A DNA stretch of 64,000 nucleotides from a virus. Below, piece after piece: positions 51,044 through 60,736 of this stretch; position 1 is the first letter of the stretch; every line of letters begins with the position of its first letter. Location: positions 1-64,000 of IMG/VR virus record IMGVR_UViG_3300023179_000037. One strand, given 5' to 3'. The position numbers were made by a program, and so were the translations under genes. Below the pieces are notes generated by a model. It made no database searches and was not told the DNA's origin. It worked only from the letters and a program-made list of their open reading frames with translations.

Positions 51044-51555
51044 AATCATTTAGAGATTACAATAAACAAAAAGAAATTATTAGAGATTTCGTAGAATATA
51101 CTAGTAAAGAACTTGGACTTAAAGAAGTCCCTAAAGTTTTCTTTAGTGATTCAAAAAAAGAAGCATTTGATAATACAAGCTTCGGACATTATAATCCAAG
51201 CGAAAACAAAATAATGGTAAATACTGCAGGTAGGCATCTTGCAGACATACTCAGAACATTAGGTCACGAAATGGTTCATCATAAACAAAACGAAGATGGT
51301 AGACTTCATGCATTAGCTGGTGAAACAGGATCATCCTTTGAAAATGAAGCAAATTCTATGGCTGGTATACTTCTTCGTAATTTCGGTAGATCTAATCCAA
51401 CTATATACGAAGACTATGAAAACCATTATCGCTTCGATTGGGGAACTCCCGAAGGAACAAAATATATGATGAGCTTACATCCTTGGAATATAATATCACC
51501 TACAACAGCTAAAGAAATAATCAAAAATAAAATTAAAAATAGAAATTTAAAGTAA
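51040..51555 (+). CDS. zinc metallopeptidase-like protein
   Basis: The 171-residue protein has LGHEMVHHKQ (HExxH) followed by SFENEANSMAG with a third Glu ligand 30 residues later, a gluzincin-like pattern. It may process structural proteins or be packaged. Its N-terminus MKSFRDYNKQKE again resembles the targeting leader of neighbouring genes. Confidence 0.7.
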   Translation: MKSFRDYNKQKEIIRDFVEYTSKELGLKEVPKVFFSDSKKEAFDNTSFGHYNPSENKIMVNTAGRHLADILRTLGHEMVHHKQNEDGRLHALAGETGSSFENEANSMAGILLRNFGRSNPTIYEDYENHYRFDWGTPEGTKYMMSLHPWNIISPTTAKEIIKNKIKNRNLK

Positions 51556-51601
51556 CTTTATCATCTAGGCTCATAGTAAATAATAACACCTTGTCAATAG
51601 A

Positions 51602-52366
51602 ATGTCTATAAAATCTATCAAAGAAAAGCAACTTTTGGTCAACTTAGCCAATTATTTTGGACAGAAAGTCGATAAATCTATAATTGAGGATGTGAATATA
51701 CGCAATAATTTAGTTAATAATATAAAAGAAAATATTCGCTCTAATGTTTTTGAAGATTTATCGGATGCATTGGATCTTATAAAGAATGAAACAAATAAAG
51801 TATCACAATTGCAAAATAATACTTTACCAAATATATCAGATCATCTAATAGAAAAAAAAGTTATTATAGTAGAAGAAAAAAATGAAGAGATAGGTTTTAG
51901 CCGAAGTCTTACTGATCTTGCCTCGGAAGCTATTACTGCTAGCGCAAAAAGAGACTCCTTCCAGCAACCTGATCCCTTGTTGGTGGCGCCAGATATAAAT
52001 TCTATTCAAAAGAAAATTAGATATCTTGAGCAATGGATAGCTAAATTATCTGAAACAGGTCCAGGAGGGGGAGCAGGATCAGTAGCTAGATTAGATCATG
52101 AAACTAAACTGGTAACTACTCCTTATTATGAAATAACAACCAAAGATTTTTATATAGGTATAAATTACAATGGTAATGTTACTATTACTTTGCCAAGTAT
52201 TATAAATGCTGGTAGAATGTATATTATAAAAGATGAATCTGGAAACTGTTCTGTAAATCCAATAACTGTTTTAGGGACAGTTGACAATGATGCAGGTGGT
52301 TTTATTTTACAACAAGATAATGGCGGTGTACAATTAATTTATAGAAATGGTTGGAGAATAGTATGA
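51602..52366 (+). CDS. virion structural protein
   Basis: A 254-residue protein. The N-terminal half is helical with a charged segment, then a Gly-rich hinge (TGPGGGAGS). The C-terminal beta-strand domain (YIGINYNGNVTITLPSI, then MYIIKDESGN and IYRNGWRIV) is of a kind repeated in phage tail-fibre and neck proteins. It overlaps the next gene by 4 bases. Confidence 0.6.
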   Translation: MSIKSIKEKQLLVNLANYFGQKVDKSIIEDVNIRNNLVNNIKENIRSNVFEDLSDALDLIKNETNKVSQLQNNTLPNISDHLIEKKVIIVEEKNEEIGFSRSLTDLASEAITASAKRDSFQQPDPLLVAPDINSIQKKIRYLEQWIAKLSETGPGGGAGSVARLDHETKLVTTPYYEITTKDFYIGINYNGNVTITLPSIINAGRMYIIKDESGNCSVNPITVLGTVDNDAGGFILQQDNGGVQLIYRNGWRIV

Positions 52367-53649
52367 CTTATCTATTTACTACTAGTAATACAGCTACTAT
52401 AGTTAACGAAGTAGAAATAAAAAATAATTCTGGCAATGCTATATCTGTGGTACTTGCCGAAACTAATTACGATTCTTTTGGTAGATTTAGAACTACAACG
52501 CCCTATACTCTATTTGATTCCTCACAAAGATATGCCGATAATGGCAAATTTGCAACATCTAATACTGCAACCACCAGCTATTCTTTTCAGGCAAATACAG
52601 CTAGCATAGATATGGTGGTTGATACAACAGCTAATGCTAAAGTTTATAGAGAAAGCTACAGAGTATTTGCCTATCAACCAGGCAAATCCTTGCAGATTAT
52701 TAACACATTTGTCATGAATGCCAGCAAGGCAAATCTCAGACAGCGTGTAGGATATTTTAGTACAGACAATGGTATTTTTCTAGAGCAGTCAGATGATGTA
52801 TATTTTGTAAAACGATCCAAGGTAACTGGATCAGTTATAGATACAAAAATTGCACAATCTAATTGGAACATAGATCCCATGAATGGAACTGGTCCTTCAG
52901 GATTGACGTTAAATCTAAACTATCCGCAAATCTTTTGGATGGACATAGAATGGTTGGGTGTTGGCACAGTAAGAATGGGATTTGTAGTTAATGGTCGATT
53001 TATTCATTGTCATTCCATACACCATGCAAATCTTTCTAGCTCGCCTGCTGGCGCTTATATGCAAACAGCATGTCTGCCGGTAAGATATGAAATAGAAAAC
53101 ACTGGAGCAACTGCGAGTTCTTCTACTCTTAAGCAAATATGCTCTACAGTGATTTCAGAGGGTGGTTATGAACTAGCAGGAAAAATGCGAACCATAGGTA
53201 TGCAACCTATTACTGCTGCTAATTATAATCTAGCAACAGCCAATGTATTTTATCCAGTGGCCAGTATTAGATTAAAATCCACTCATTTAGATGCCATTGT
53301 CATTCCTAAGAACATAGCTTTGGTTGGTACAACACAAAGTGATTTTAGATACAAGATTATTTCTAATGCTAATGTTACTGGAGGTTCTTGGGTTTCTGAC
53401 GGCGCAGATTCTGCTGTAGAATACAACCTCTCTGGCACTTCTTTTACTGGAGGAACAGACTTAAGATCTTCTTATCTAATATCTACAGGTAGCCAGAGCT
53501 TAACTGTTGATCTCAGAGATGGTGATTTTAAATTTCAATTAGAAAGAGATAGTTTTACTGCAACTCCCATAACCTTTACCCTAGTAGCTGCTGCTAAAAA
53601 TAATAATGATAAAGTATTGGCTTCTATAGATTGGGAAGAAATCACATAG
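52363..53649 (+). CDS. virion structural protein
   Basis: The 428-residue protein has FWMDIEWLGVGTVRMGFVVN and YMQTACLPVRYEI, segments seen in conserved structural proteins of many myoviruses. It is Ser/Thr/Asn-rich throughout, with no enzyme motif. The ATG at 52363 overlaps the previous stop and is used instead of the earlier TTG. Confidence 0.65.
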   Translation: MTYLFTTSNTATIVNEVEIKNNSGNAISVVLAETNYDSFGRFRTTTPYTLFDSSQRYADNGKFATSNTATTSYSFQANTASIDMVVDTTANAKVYRESYRVFAYQPGKSLQIINTFVMNASKANLRQRVGYFSTDNGIFLEQSDDVYFVKRSKVTGSVIDTKIAQSNWNIDPMNGTGPSGLTLNLNYPQIFWMDIEWLGVGTVRMGFVVNGRFIHCHSIHHANLSSSPAGAYMQTACLPVRYEIENTGATASSSTLKQICSTVISEGGYELAGKMRTIGMQPITAANYNLATANVFYPVASIRLKSTHLDAIVIPKNIALVGTTQSDFRYKIISNANVTGGSWVSDGADSAVEYNLSGTSFTGGTDLRSSYLISTGSQSLTVDLRDGDFKFQLERDSFTATPITFTLVAAAKNNNDKVLASIDWEEIT

Positions 53650-53672
53650 TAATTAACCAAAATATCTAATTT

Positions 53673-53680
53673 TATAAATA
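53673..53680 (+). promoter_or_regulatory. T4-type late promoter (TATAAATA)
   Basis: An exact late consensus 30 bases before the next gene, with AATGGA as the ribosome site. Confidence 0.65.
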
Positions 53681-53709
53681 AATAGATAACTATATTCTAA
53701 TGGACAACT

Positions 53710-55434
53710 ATGGCAATTAACGAATCAAAACACGAGGATCATGCTTTTGCAATAGGCGGATTCTCGCCCTTTACCCTAGGTCATCAAGCTGTAGCAAGGG
53801 AAATGCAAAAGGGTAAACACGCCAGTGTTAGTGTATACACCACTAAAGCTACCACTAGACCTATTCCTGTTGACAAAAAAGTAGAATATATCAAAAAATC
53901 TGTTGCGCCTTCCATACATGTGGGTGCAACAGTTACTCCACTTCACGCTCTATCAGATATGCACTCTAGAGGTTTGAGAGGATCCGTCACTTTCTATGGT
54001 GGTTCTGACAGAAAACCTATAGTTGACAGATTAAAACAATATAATGGTAAAGAGGGAGGACATGGTTATTATAAATTTGATGCTATTCATTTCAAACAGG
54101 TAGGCGGAGAAAGAAAAGAGGGAGCAAGTGGTCTAGCTGGTATTTCTGGTACTGCTGCCAGAGCTTCTAAGTCGCCCGAAGAACTGAAAAAGTTTATTCC
54201 GAAAGAATTGCACAAGCACGCTACTGAGATATTTAATCATATTCAAGATAAAACAAGTCAAAAGAAACCTATAAGGGAAAGATATATAAACGAGGAATTA
54301 TTTAATCTGTTAGATACTGTAGAGACGAAAGAGGGCCATATTGGAGAAATAGTATACAGAGGTTCAAATTATGTTACTATTCAATTACCAAATAATCAAA
54401 CAGTTAAGTCTTGGATTTATGAAATAAAAGAATCAAAACAAAATAAAATAGTAATAGAAAATACATTACCTGCAGAAAAAGAAAATACCTATGTTGTTAG
54501 ATATAGGCATAAAATAAATGAAAAAATTCCTGCTCTATTATTACCATCAAAAAAATTAATAGAAGAAATGGGACAAGTAAAATACGATGATTATACTACT
54601 AAAAATTTAGAAATAGATAAAACAGCTGGAAGATTACTAAAATCTATATCAACTAGAAATGATCTTAATCCAAAATATGTTAAACAGGCTATCATGGCAG
54701 TAGATAAAATGTTTGATATTGAAAAACAGGCAGCTAAAGGTAAAATTCCACCGGAAAAAGTGCACGATTTTACAATGTATGCTTCTATTGCGCATGATAC
54801 TCTTAATCTTCTTGGATATCAAGATAAAGAAATAATGTTTGTACAAAAACATTACATAGATTTTTCTAAAAATGTTGATGAAGATGATGCGGATCTTCAA
54901 GATGATGCCCCTGGACATTTAGTTGGGATTCATGGTGGGGGTGAAATCGATGAATGGACCGCCCCAGAAGAAAATAGATTTATTCAAAAGGGAAGAGCAA
55001 GTCCTGGCATGTTTAAAAAAATATCAACTGCTGACTACGAGACCAGAACCAGCCCTGATGGTAAAACTTATAAAGTAAAAAAACAAATTATTAGTAAAGG
55101 TCATCAAAAAATAGATGATAAAGATAAATCTAATGTACAACCATTTGTAGGAATGTACGAGGAAAAAATGAAATTTAACTACGATAAACCTATTAAAAAT
55201 CTAACTCATGATACAACTAAACCTGATAATAGAGTAGGATTAGTACCATTTAGTGATTTTTTAAAAATGAAACTTGATCAAAAAAATAAAGTATTTGGAA
55301 CAGAGATAGGAGGATCAAGTATTCAACAGCCTCCCCCAACATCTAATCAGACGAATTCAAAAAGTTTAGATTTAATTTCTAAAACAAAACAGGCAAAAAC
55401 AGCAGCAAAAAGAATTCAAATGGGACTTGATTGA
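53710..55434 (+). CDS. cytidylyltransferase-like domain fused to a structural region
   Basis: A 574-residue protein. Residues 10-160 have GGFSPFTLGHQAV (the HxGH-type loop) and GLAGISGTAARAS (the ISSTxxR motif), typical of cytidylyl/adenylyltransferases. The rest is lysine-rich and contains LVGIHGGGEIDEWTAPEENR and AKTAAKRIQMGLD. The position among head genes suggests that the domain is carried by a prohead core or scaffold protein. The nucleotide substrate is unknown. Confidence 0.65.
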   Translation: MAINESKHEDHAFAIGGFSPFTLGHQAVAREMQKGKHASVSVYTTKATTRPIPVDKKVEYIKKSVAPSIHVGATVTPLHALSDMHSRGLRGSVTFYGGSDRKPIVDRLKQYNGKEGGHGYYKFDAIHFKQVGGERKEGASGLAGISGTAARASKSPEELKKFIPKELHKHATEIFNHIQDKTSQKKPIRERYINEELFNLLDTVETKEGHIGEIVYRGSNYVTIQLPNNQTVKSWIYEIKESKQNKIVIENTLPAEKENTYVVRYRHKINEKIPALLLPSKKLIEEMGQVKYDDYTTKNLEIDKTAGRLLKSISTRNDLNPKYVKQAIMAVDKMFDIEKQAAKGKIPPEKVHDFTMYASIAHDTLNLLGYQDKEIMFVQKHYIDFSKNVDEDDADLQDDAPGHLVGIHGGGEIDEWTAPEENRFIQKGRASPGMFKKISTADYETRTSPDGKTYKVKKQIISKGHQKIDDKDKSNVQPFVGMYEEKMKFNYDKPIKNLTHDTTKPDNRVGLVPFSDFLKMKLDQKNKVFGTEIGGSSIQQPPPTSNQTNSKSLDLISKTKQAKTAAKRIQMGLD

Positions 55435-55865
55435 TGGAACAATTGCAATTAGTTTTAAATAAAGTTTTAGCTGACACATTTGGTATGTATTATAAGGCAC
55501 ATACTTATCATTGGAATATTGAAGGTCCCAATTTTCCTCAATATCATACTTTTTTAAACAATCTATATGAAGAATTATTTGAAGCTGTAGATAATATAGC
55601 TGAATTTTTAAAAGCTATAGATGGATATCCACCGAAAAAATTATCGGCATTACAAAATATGATGTCCATAATTGAATCTGAACCTGATACGGCATTAGAG
55701 ATGATTAATGATTTAAACATTACTAATAACTTAGTTTTGATTTCATTAATGAGGGCATATCAATTAGCAGATGATGCTGATGAATTAGGTTTAGCTAATT
55801 TTATTCAAGATAGAATAGGTGTTCATCAGAAACATGGTTGGATGTTAAAAACAATACTAAAATGA
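55434..55865 (+). CDS. Dps-like ferritin-family protein
   Basis: The 143-residue protein has YYKAHTYHWNIEGPNFPQYH and LYEELFEAVDNIAEFLKAID, the ferroxidase-site region of Dps (H, H, D, E). It is a compact four-helix protein that would oxidise iron and bind DNA as a dodecamer. It starts inside the previous stop (TGATG) and overlaps the next gene, so it is expressed with the head genes. Confidence 0.88.
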   Translation: MEQLQLVLNKVLADTFGMYYKAHTYHWNIEGPNFPQYHTFLNNLYEELFEAVDNIAEFLKAIDGYPPKKLSALQNMMSIIESEPDTALEMINDLNITNNLVLISLMRAYQLADDADELGLANFIQDRIGVHQKHGWMLKTILK

Positions 55866-56332
55866 AAAAATTTAACGAATTTCTAACTGAAGGTAGAATT
55901 AAAGAAGAACAACTTAATGATTGGATTTCTGTTTTTACCTGGGAAGATATAAGTGATTTGTATGGTCTACACGAATTTGAATCTACCCCCGAAACTTTAT
56001 CTGAAAAAATTTCTGCCACAACAAGATTAAGAAAAAGTCAGCAACTAAAAACTAAATCTGCAAAATTACAAATGGCAAGGCAGATGAAGCTACTTCGTAC
56101 TTCTACACCGGCAATATTGAATAGAAGAGCTAAAGAAGCAGCGAGAAGAATGTTGATAAAAAAGCTTTTACAAGGTAAAGATAAATCACAATTATCTGCT
56201 CAAGAAAGGGATAGAATAGAACAAAGCGTATCTAATCTTATTTCTACAAATCCCGTATTTGTTCAAAAAATGATTATGAAAGTTAAAAAATTAGAACAAT
56301 CAAGATTAATCAGTAAAAATAATACTAAATGA
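55862..56332 (+). CDS. internal head/scaffold-like protein
   Basis: The 156-residue protein starts MKKFNEFLTEGRIKEEQLND, close to the capsid-targeting leader of T4 internal proteins (MKTYQEFIAEA). The rest is Lys/Arg-rich helix (LRKSQQLKTKSAKLQMARQM), suited to DNA binding inside the head. Confidence 0.6.
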   Translation: MKKFNEFLTEGRIKEEQLNDWISVFTWEDISDLYGLHEFESTPETLSEKISATTRLRKSQQLKTKSAKLQMARQMKLLRTSTPAILNRRAKEAARRMLIKKLLQGKDKSQLSAQERDRIEQSVSNLISTNPVFVQKMIMKVKKLEQSRLISKNNTK

Positions 56333-58830
56333 AGATTCCTATAACTAATGAGGATCTAAGAACCTGGTTTAGACAAAAATGGGTTCGAATGGATACTAAA
56401 GGTAATATAAAGGGTGACTGCGCTAGAGAAGAAGGTGAAGGTAAACCAAAATGCTTGCCCTTGGCTAAAGCATCATCAATGAGTAAAACTGATAGAGCAG
56501 CTGCAGTAAAAAGAAAAAGAAGAGAAGATCCTATAGCAGATAGATTCGGTAAAGGCGGTAAACCAATAAATGTTAGGACAGAGAAAATGGATTTAGAGGA
56601 AGAAAATAAACCAACGAAACCTGATCTATGGGCAAGAGCAAAGGCATTGGCAAAATCTAAATTCGATGTTTACCCTTCTGCTTATGCTAATGGTTGGGCG
56701 GCTAAATGGTATAAATCTAAAGGTGGGAGTTGGAAATCTGTCAGTGAGGGTATAGATGACGAAGGTGGAATGGCTAAAGGTGATTTGGAAACTATAGCAT
56801 CTAAAGCTAAAGAATTGTCTAAAATGATGAAAAAAAATAAACAACTTGATGCTTGGGTACAATCTAAAATAACTAAAGCTGATGATTATATCGGTTCAGT
56901 GCATGATTTTTTAAAGAATGGAAAACAAGAAGTAGATGAACAAATGCAAAAGAAAACATTTTTTACACTTAGAGAACAACTTGATTCTGTTTGTATAGAT
57001 TGTGATGATTCTCTTTATGGATCGGTAGAAGAAGATTTTGAACCAACAGGTGAAGAACAATATGAGAATTGGGATCTACAGGAATCTACATATTCGTACG
57101 ATCCTTTCAAATCAATTACAAAATTTAATACAACGTCTAAAGGGCACACAGTTGTAGGTATAACCAAGGATGAGCAAGGACGAAAAGGTGCAAATATTTT
57201 AAAACATAAAAGTGGAGGATATTTTGCATCACCCGGATCATTAACTAGACCAGAGGGCGATATACATAAAACACCCGAAGAAGCTGCTAAAGCATTTCAT
57301 ACGAAGCGTAATGAAAAACTAGTTGAAGCTGAAACACCATTGTCCTATATGCTTAAAAATCCAGGCAAAAAAGTGCCCTTTCATTTAGATCCAAATAGAC
57401 CATTTGACCCAGATATGCCTAAGAAAAATCCAGTGGCCAAAGCAGGCAAATATGGGCAAGGTTTCTCTACAGCAAAACACTTGGCTAAACAGGGCATGGC
57501 AAGTGTTAGTAAAAAGAAAATCAAAGAAACACATGATCAAGCATATCAATCATCTTATGGTGATAATAATGCTATAGATATTTTACAAAACTGGAAAAAT
57601 GAGGTTCCGGCGCAATATGCTGAGCATTTAATGAATACTTTTGGTGAACCCGATGATATAACTAGTGATCTGGTAATATGGAAAAATACCGATGGATTTA
57701 AACGAATAGAAATTAAAGATGAATATGTAATGCATACTAGTCCAGAACCACATTATGATTATTGTTATTGTTTTATTGATCTTAAAGTGCCTCATATGCT
57801 TGCTACATCATTAGCTGATTGTAGCGAAAGTATTTTAATAGATTTTTTAAAAAATGAGGTAGGTGCAAGATGTGCAAGCTTAGCGGCAAATGCTGTGACA
57901 CTAAATTTTGTAATGGATGTAGTTGCCGGCAGAGCGAAACCAACTAAACAAGAATATGAATCTAGAATAATGAAAATGCATGATGCATTTGATCAGGGAA
58001 AAACCTTTAAAATAGATTGGTGGCCAGACGAAAGTCATGATACTGATCCCAATAATCCTTACTACGCTGAGGATACTGAGGGTGATTTGTATGAAGCAAA
58101 AAATCTTGCACAGCAAGCAGCAATTGCAATTGCTATGAAAAAAGCAGGTATACCCCCTAAGAATGTAGATGAAGCCAAATATCAAAAATTAACTCCTCGA
58201 CAAAAATTTACTAATTCTTTAGCACGTGCAGGCTATGATGTAAATGCCAGTTCAAAACGAATACAAGACTTATTAGCTAAGCAAAAGAAAGAGCGTGAAG
58301 AAAGAGAAAAGCAAAGTGTGGCGGAAGGCGCTAAATGGCGTAAACACCCAGATGCATATGATGTAGATGATGAGGGTAATAAAACACCTCGTAATCCTAA
58401 TAGTTCTAAGTTTGGTTACGATCCACTTCAACGCAGAGCAGATACAGCAAATGATGCTAAAACTTCCAAAGGTAAGGTATCAGCATTAAAAACCTCATTG
58501 AAAATGGCTAAAGGTCAGAAAGGTGTGGCGGAAGGCATTGAACTACAAGAAGCAGAAAAGAATGGTAGAACTGTTCAGCTAAATAAACCATTTAGAACAT
58601 CTGATGGCAAAGGAAAATTTGCTGTTTATACAAAGAATGATAAAGGCAATGTGGTAAAGGTTAATTTTGGAGATACTACAGGATTAACCATAAAGACTGG
58701 TAATCCAGAAAGACGTCGAAGTTTTAGAGCTAGACATAATTGTGATGATCCGGGGCCTCGTTATAAAGCGCGTTTCTGGGCATGCAAAAGTTGGTCCAAA
58801 GATACTGTTTCTGCAGGCTTAGGTACTTAA
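56329..58830 (+). CDS. multi-domain internal structural protein with repeated cleavage-like motifs
   Basis: An 833-residue protein. It contains DLWARAKALAKSKFDVYPSA followed by YANGWAAKWYKSKGGSW, a domain common in marine phages, a central globular domain (about 430-570), and a C-terminal FRARHNCDDPGPRYKARFWA. Many sites of the form SVSEG, LQES, KLVEA, DLYEA, SVAEG, GVAEG and LQEA resemble the LxE/VxE sites of the T4 prohead protease. It may be a core polyprotein cut into pieces. Confidence 0.55.
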   Translation: MKIPITNEDLRTWFRQKWVRMDTKGNIKGDCAREEGEGKPKCLPLAKASSMSKTDRAAAVKRKRREDPIADRFGKGGKPINVRTEKMDLEEENKPTKPDLWARAKALAKSKFDVYPSAYANGWAAKWYKSKGGSWKSVSEGIDDEGGMAKGDLETIASKAKELSKMMKKNKQLDAWVQSKITKADDYIGSVHDFLKNGKQEVDEQMQKKTFFTLREQLDSVCIDCDDSLYGSVEEDFEPTGEEQYENWDLQESTYSYDPFKSITKFNTTSKGHTVVGITKDEQGRKGANILKHKSGGYFASPGSLTRPEGDIHKTPEEAAKAFHTKRNEKLVEAETPLSYMLKNPGKKVPFHLDPNRPFDPDMPKKNPVAKAGKYGQGFSTAKHLAKQGMASVSKKKIKETHDQAYQSSYGDNNAIDILQNWKNEVPAQYAEHLMNTFGEPDDITSDLVIWKNTDGFKRIEIKDEYVMHTSPEPHYDYCYCFIDLKVPHMLATSLADCSESILIDFLKNEVGARCASLAANAVTLNFVMDVVAGRAKPTKQEYESRIMKMHDAFDQGKTFKIDWWPDESHDTDPNNPYYAEDTEGDLYEAKNLAQQAAIAIAMKKAGIPPKNVDEAKYQKLTPRQKFTNSLARAGYDVNASSKRIQDLLAKQKKEREEREKQSVAEGAKWRKHPDAYDVDDEGNKTPRNPNSSKFGYDPLQRRADTANDAKTSKGKVSALKTSLKMAKGQKGVAEGIELQEAEKNGRTVQLNKPFRTSDGKGKFAVYTKNDKGNVVKVNFGDTTGLTIKTGNPERRRSFRARHNCDDPGPRYKARFWACKSWSKDTVSAGLGT

Positions 58831-58833
58831 TCA

Positions 58834-58841
58834 AATAAATA
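58834..58841 (+). promoter_or_regulatory. late promoter (AATAAATA)
   Basis: A NATAAATA match 30 bases before the next gene, with AAAAGGA as the ribosome site. The spacing equals that of the promoters at 48718 and 53673. Confidence 0.6.
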
Positions 58842-58871
58842 TAATAATAAGAATTAATAAAAGGAACTACA

Positions 58872-60173
58872 ATGATTAGAATCACTAATAATCTTTTTGA
58901 GGCGATTCAAAAAGTTACGCAAGGCAATAATAATCCTTCAAAACTAAATGAAGAGCATCTGGATGTTTCTGACGATGTCATTTCTAAAATGGTAGATGAA
59001 CTATCGGATGACGAATTTGTTGAAGCTTTGGAAGAAGCCAGTTATTCAGCTAAAGCTGCTCGTGCTGGTAAAGACATTGGTAAGCCGGGCAAAATGTTTG
59101 CGAAGATTGCTGCTTCTGCTGCCAAGCGTTATGGTTCGGAAGAGCGAGGCAAGAAAGTTGCTGGTGCTGTTCTAGCTAAACTTCGCAAAATGGAAGAAGC
59201 TGAAGAGTTGGATGAATTAGATAAATCTACTTTAGGTTCTTATGTTAAAAAAGCTGCCAGGGATGTGCAACAAAATACTTATAGATCGGGATTATCTGCT
59301 GCTAGAGGTGTTACTAATGAACCAAGTATTAGTAAGACTCAAAAAAGACAAACGGGTATTGCTAAAGCAGTGAATAGACTTACTAGTGAAGATATTGAGC
59401 AGACCAATGAAGCACAGACCAGTGCTGCAGCCAGATATGCTAAAGCTAAAATGAGTTCGCAAGCTAAAACAACTATGAAGCATGTTGCTAATCCTACTGC
59501 TGGAGAAATGCAAGCTGCAAAGGATATCAAACCTGGTATTGCTGGGTATCGTGACCGTGCAGCAATGCTTAAGTCTGCAGAAAAAGACGGGCGCCTAAAA
59601 GAAGGTATGGATTCAGTAGGCAAAGAGGATTCGGATATCAACAATGACGGTAAGACAGATAAGTCAGATTCTTATTTACTCAATCGCCGTAAAGCAATTA
59701 AGACTGCAATGAAGGAACAAATAGAAGTAAAGTATTATGTTGAAGAAACGGCAACTGTTGAAGTTCCCGCAGATCCAACTTATGCTGATTATCTTGATGC
59801 AGTACAAACTATTGTAGGTTCAGATGATCATGAATTACAACAAGATATAATAGCTATTGCTGAAGAAGCATTTGACAAACAAGAGTTTAATATTATTCTT
59901 GAAGCGGCAATCACAAAACAGCAAAAGAAAGATTTAAAACAAAAAATGAATTATTATTTTGGTGATTTTAAACCAACAATGAAACCAGAAACTATTAAAA
60001 GAACTGTTGGCGCCAGACATGACATTGAAACAAAAGGCGGAGTAACAAAAGCAACTGCTAGGCTCGCTCATACCACCGGAGAAAGTCCAGAAGAAGCAAA
60101 AGCAAGAAGAGCTGTCGATAAAAGAGAAAAGCAACTTGCAAAGATGGCTAAAGTTCTAAAATCAAGAAAATAG
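58872..60173 (+). CDS. internal head protein with DUF7218-like and EF-hand-like segments
   Basis: A 433-residue protein. It has SAKAARAGKDIGKPGKMFAK and then YGSEERGKKVAGAVLAKLRK, a small domain repeated in phage proteins. A calcium-binding-like loop DINNDGKTDKSDSYL near residue 262 and a Lys-rich tail follow. The N-terminus MIRITNNLFEAIQ has an LFE|A site. It is probably a packaged or core protein. Confidence 0.55.
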   Translation: MIRITNNLFEAIQKVTQGNNNPSKLNEEHLDVSDDVISKMVDELSDDEFVEALEEASYSAKAARAGKDIGKPGKMFAKIAASAAKRYGSEERGKKVAGAVLAKLRKMEEAEELDELDKSTLGSYVKKAARDVQQNTYRSGLSAARGVTNEPSISKTQKRQTGIAKAVNRLTSEDIEQTNEAQTSAAARYAKAKMSSQAKTTMKHVANPTAGEMQAAKDIKPGIAGYRDRAAMLKSAEKDGRLKEGMDSVGKEDSDINNDGKTDKSDSYLLNRRKAIKTAMKEQIEVKYYVEETATVEVPADPTYADYLDAVQTIVGSDDHELQQDIIAIAEEAFDKQEFNIILEAAITKQQKKDLKQKMNYYFGDFKPTMKPETIKRTVGARHDIETKGGVTKATARLAHTTGESPEEAKARRAVDKREKQLAKMAKVLKSRK

Positions 60174-60194
60174 CCAATACAAAAGGGGAAAAAA

Positions 60195-60728
60195 ATGTCT
60201 CAATGGGGAAAATTAGATAGAATAAACCTATCTGGTGTAACAGCAATAGCAAATTTAAACAGTACAACTGTAACAACTACTACTAGTTCTTTTGTAACTG
60301 CCAATGTTAAAGTCGGTGATGCATTAGTTATTGAGAACGTGGCTTATAGAGTAAATCAAATTAATAATGCAAATACAATTGTTTTAGATGTAGCGTATAC
60401 GAGTGCTAATTCTGCTATCTTAACTTTAGGAGTACAACAGTCACCAAAAGAATTAACCACATATGGTTGGGGTAATGCTGCGATTGGTTTGTGGAATTCT
60501 AAACGTAACGTGTACGGCGTAGATAGTGTTGAAGTTGGTGTTAATGCAAATAAGGCAAATGGTATTAGTCACACCGGTTGGGTAAGATATGAACGATATA
60601 CTTCATCTAACGGTAGTACTAGAAATAAATCAGAAGTATTAGTGGCAATGTCTAAGAATTTTAATAGAAATAATGCCGGTACACTACAAACTGATGCAAA
60701 CGACGATACGATAATCAAAGACGCATAA
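60195..60728 (+). CDS. virion structural protein
   Basis: The 177-residue protein begins MSQWGKLDRINLSGVTAI, is Asn/Thr-rich and contains TGWVRYERYTSSNGSTRNKS, a segment found in conserved T4-like cyanophage structural proteins. AAAAGGGG precedes its ATG. Confidence 0.65.
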   Translation: MSQWGKLDRINLSGVTAIANLNSTTVTTTTSSFVTANVKVGDALVIENVAYRVNQINNANTIVLDVAYTSANSAILTLGVQQSPKELTTYGWGNAAIGLWNSKRNVYGVDSVEVGVNANKANGISHTGWVRYERYTSSNGSTRNKSEVLVAMSKNFNRNNAGTLQTDANDDTIIKDA

Positions 60729-60736
60729 GTTTTTAA

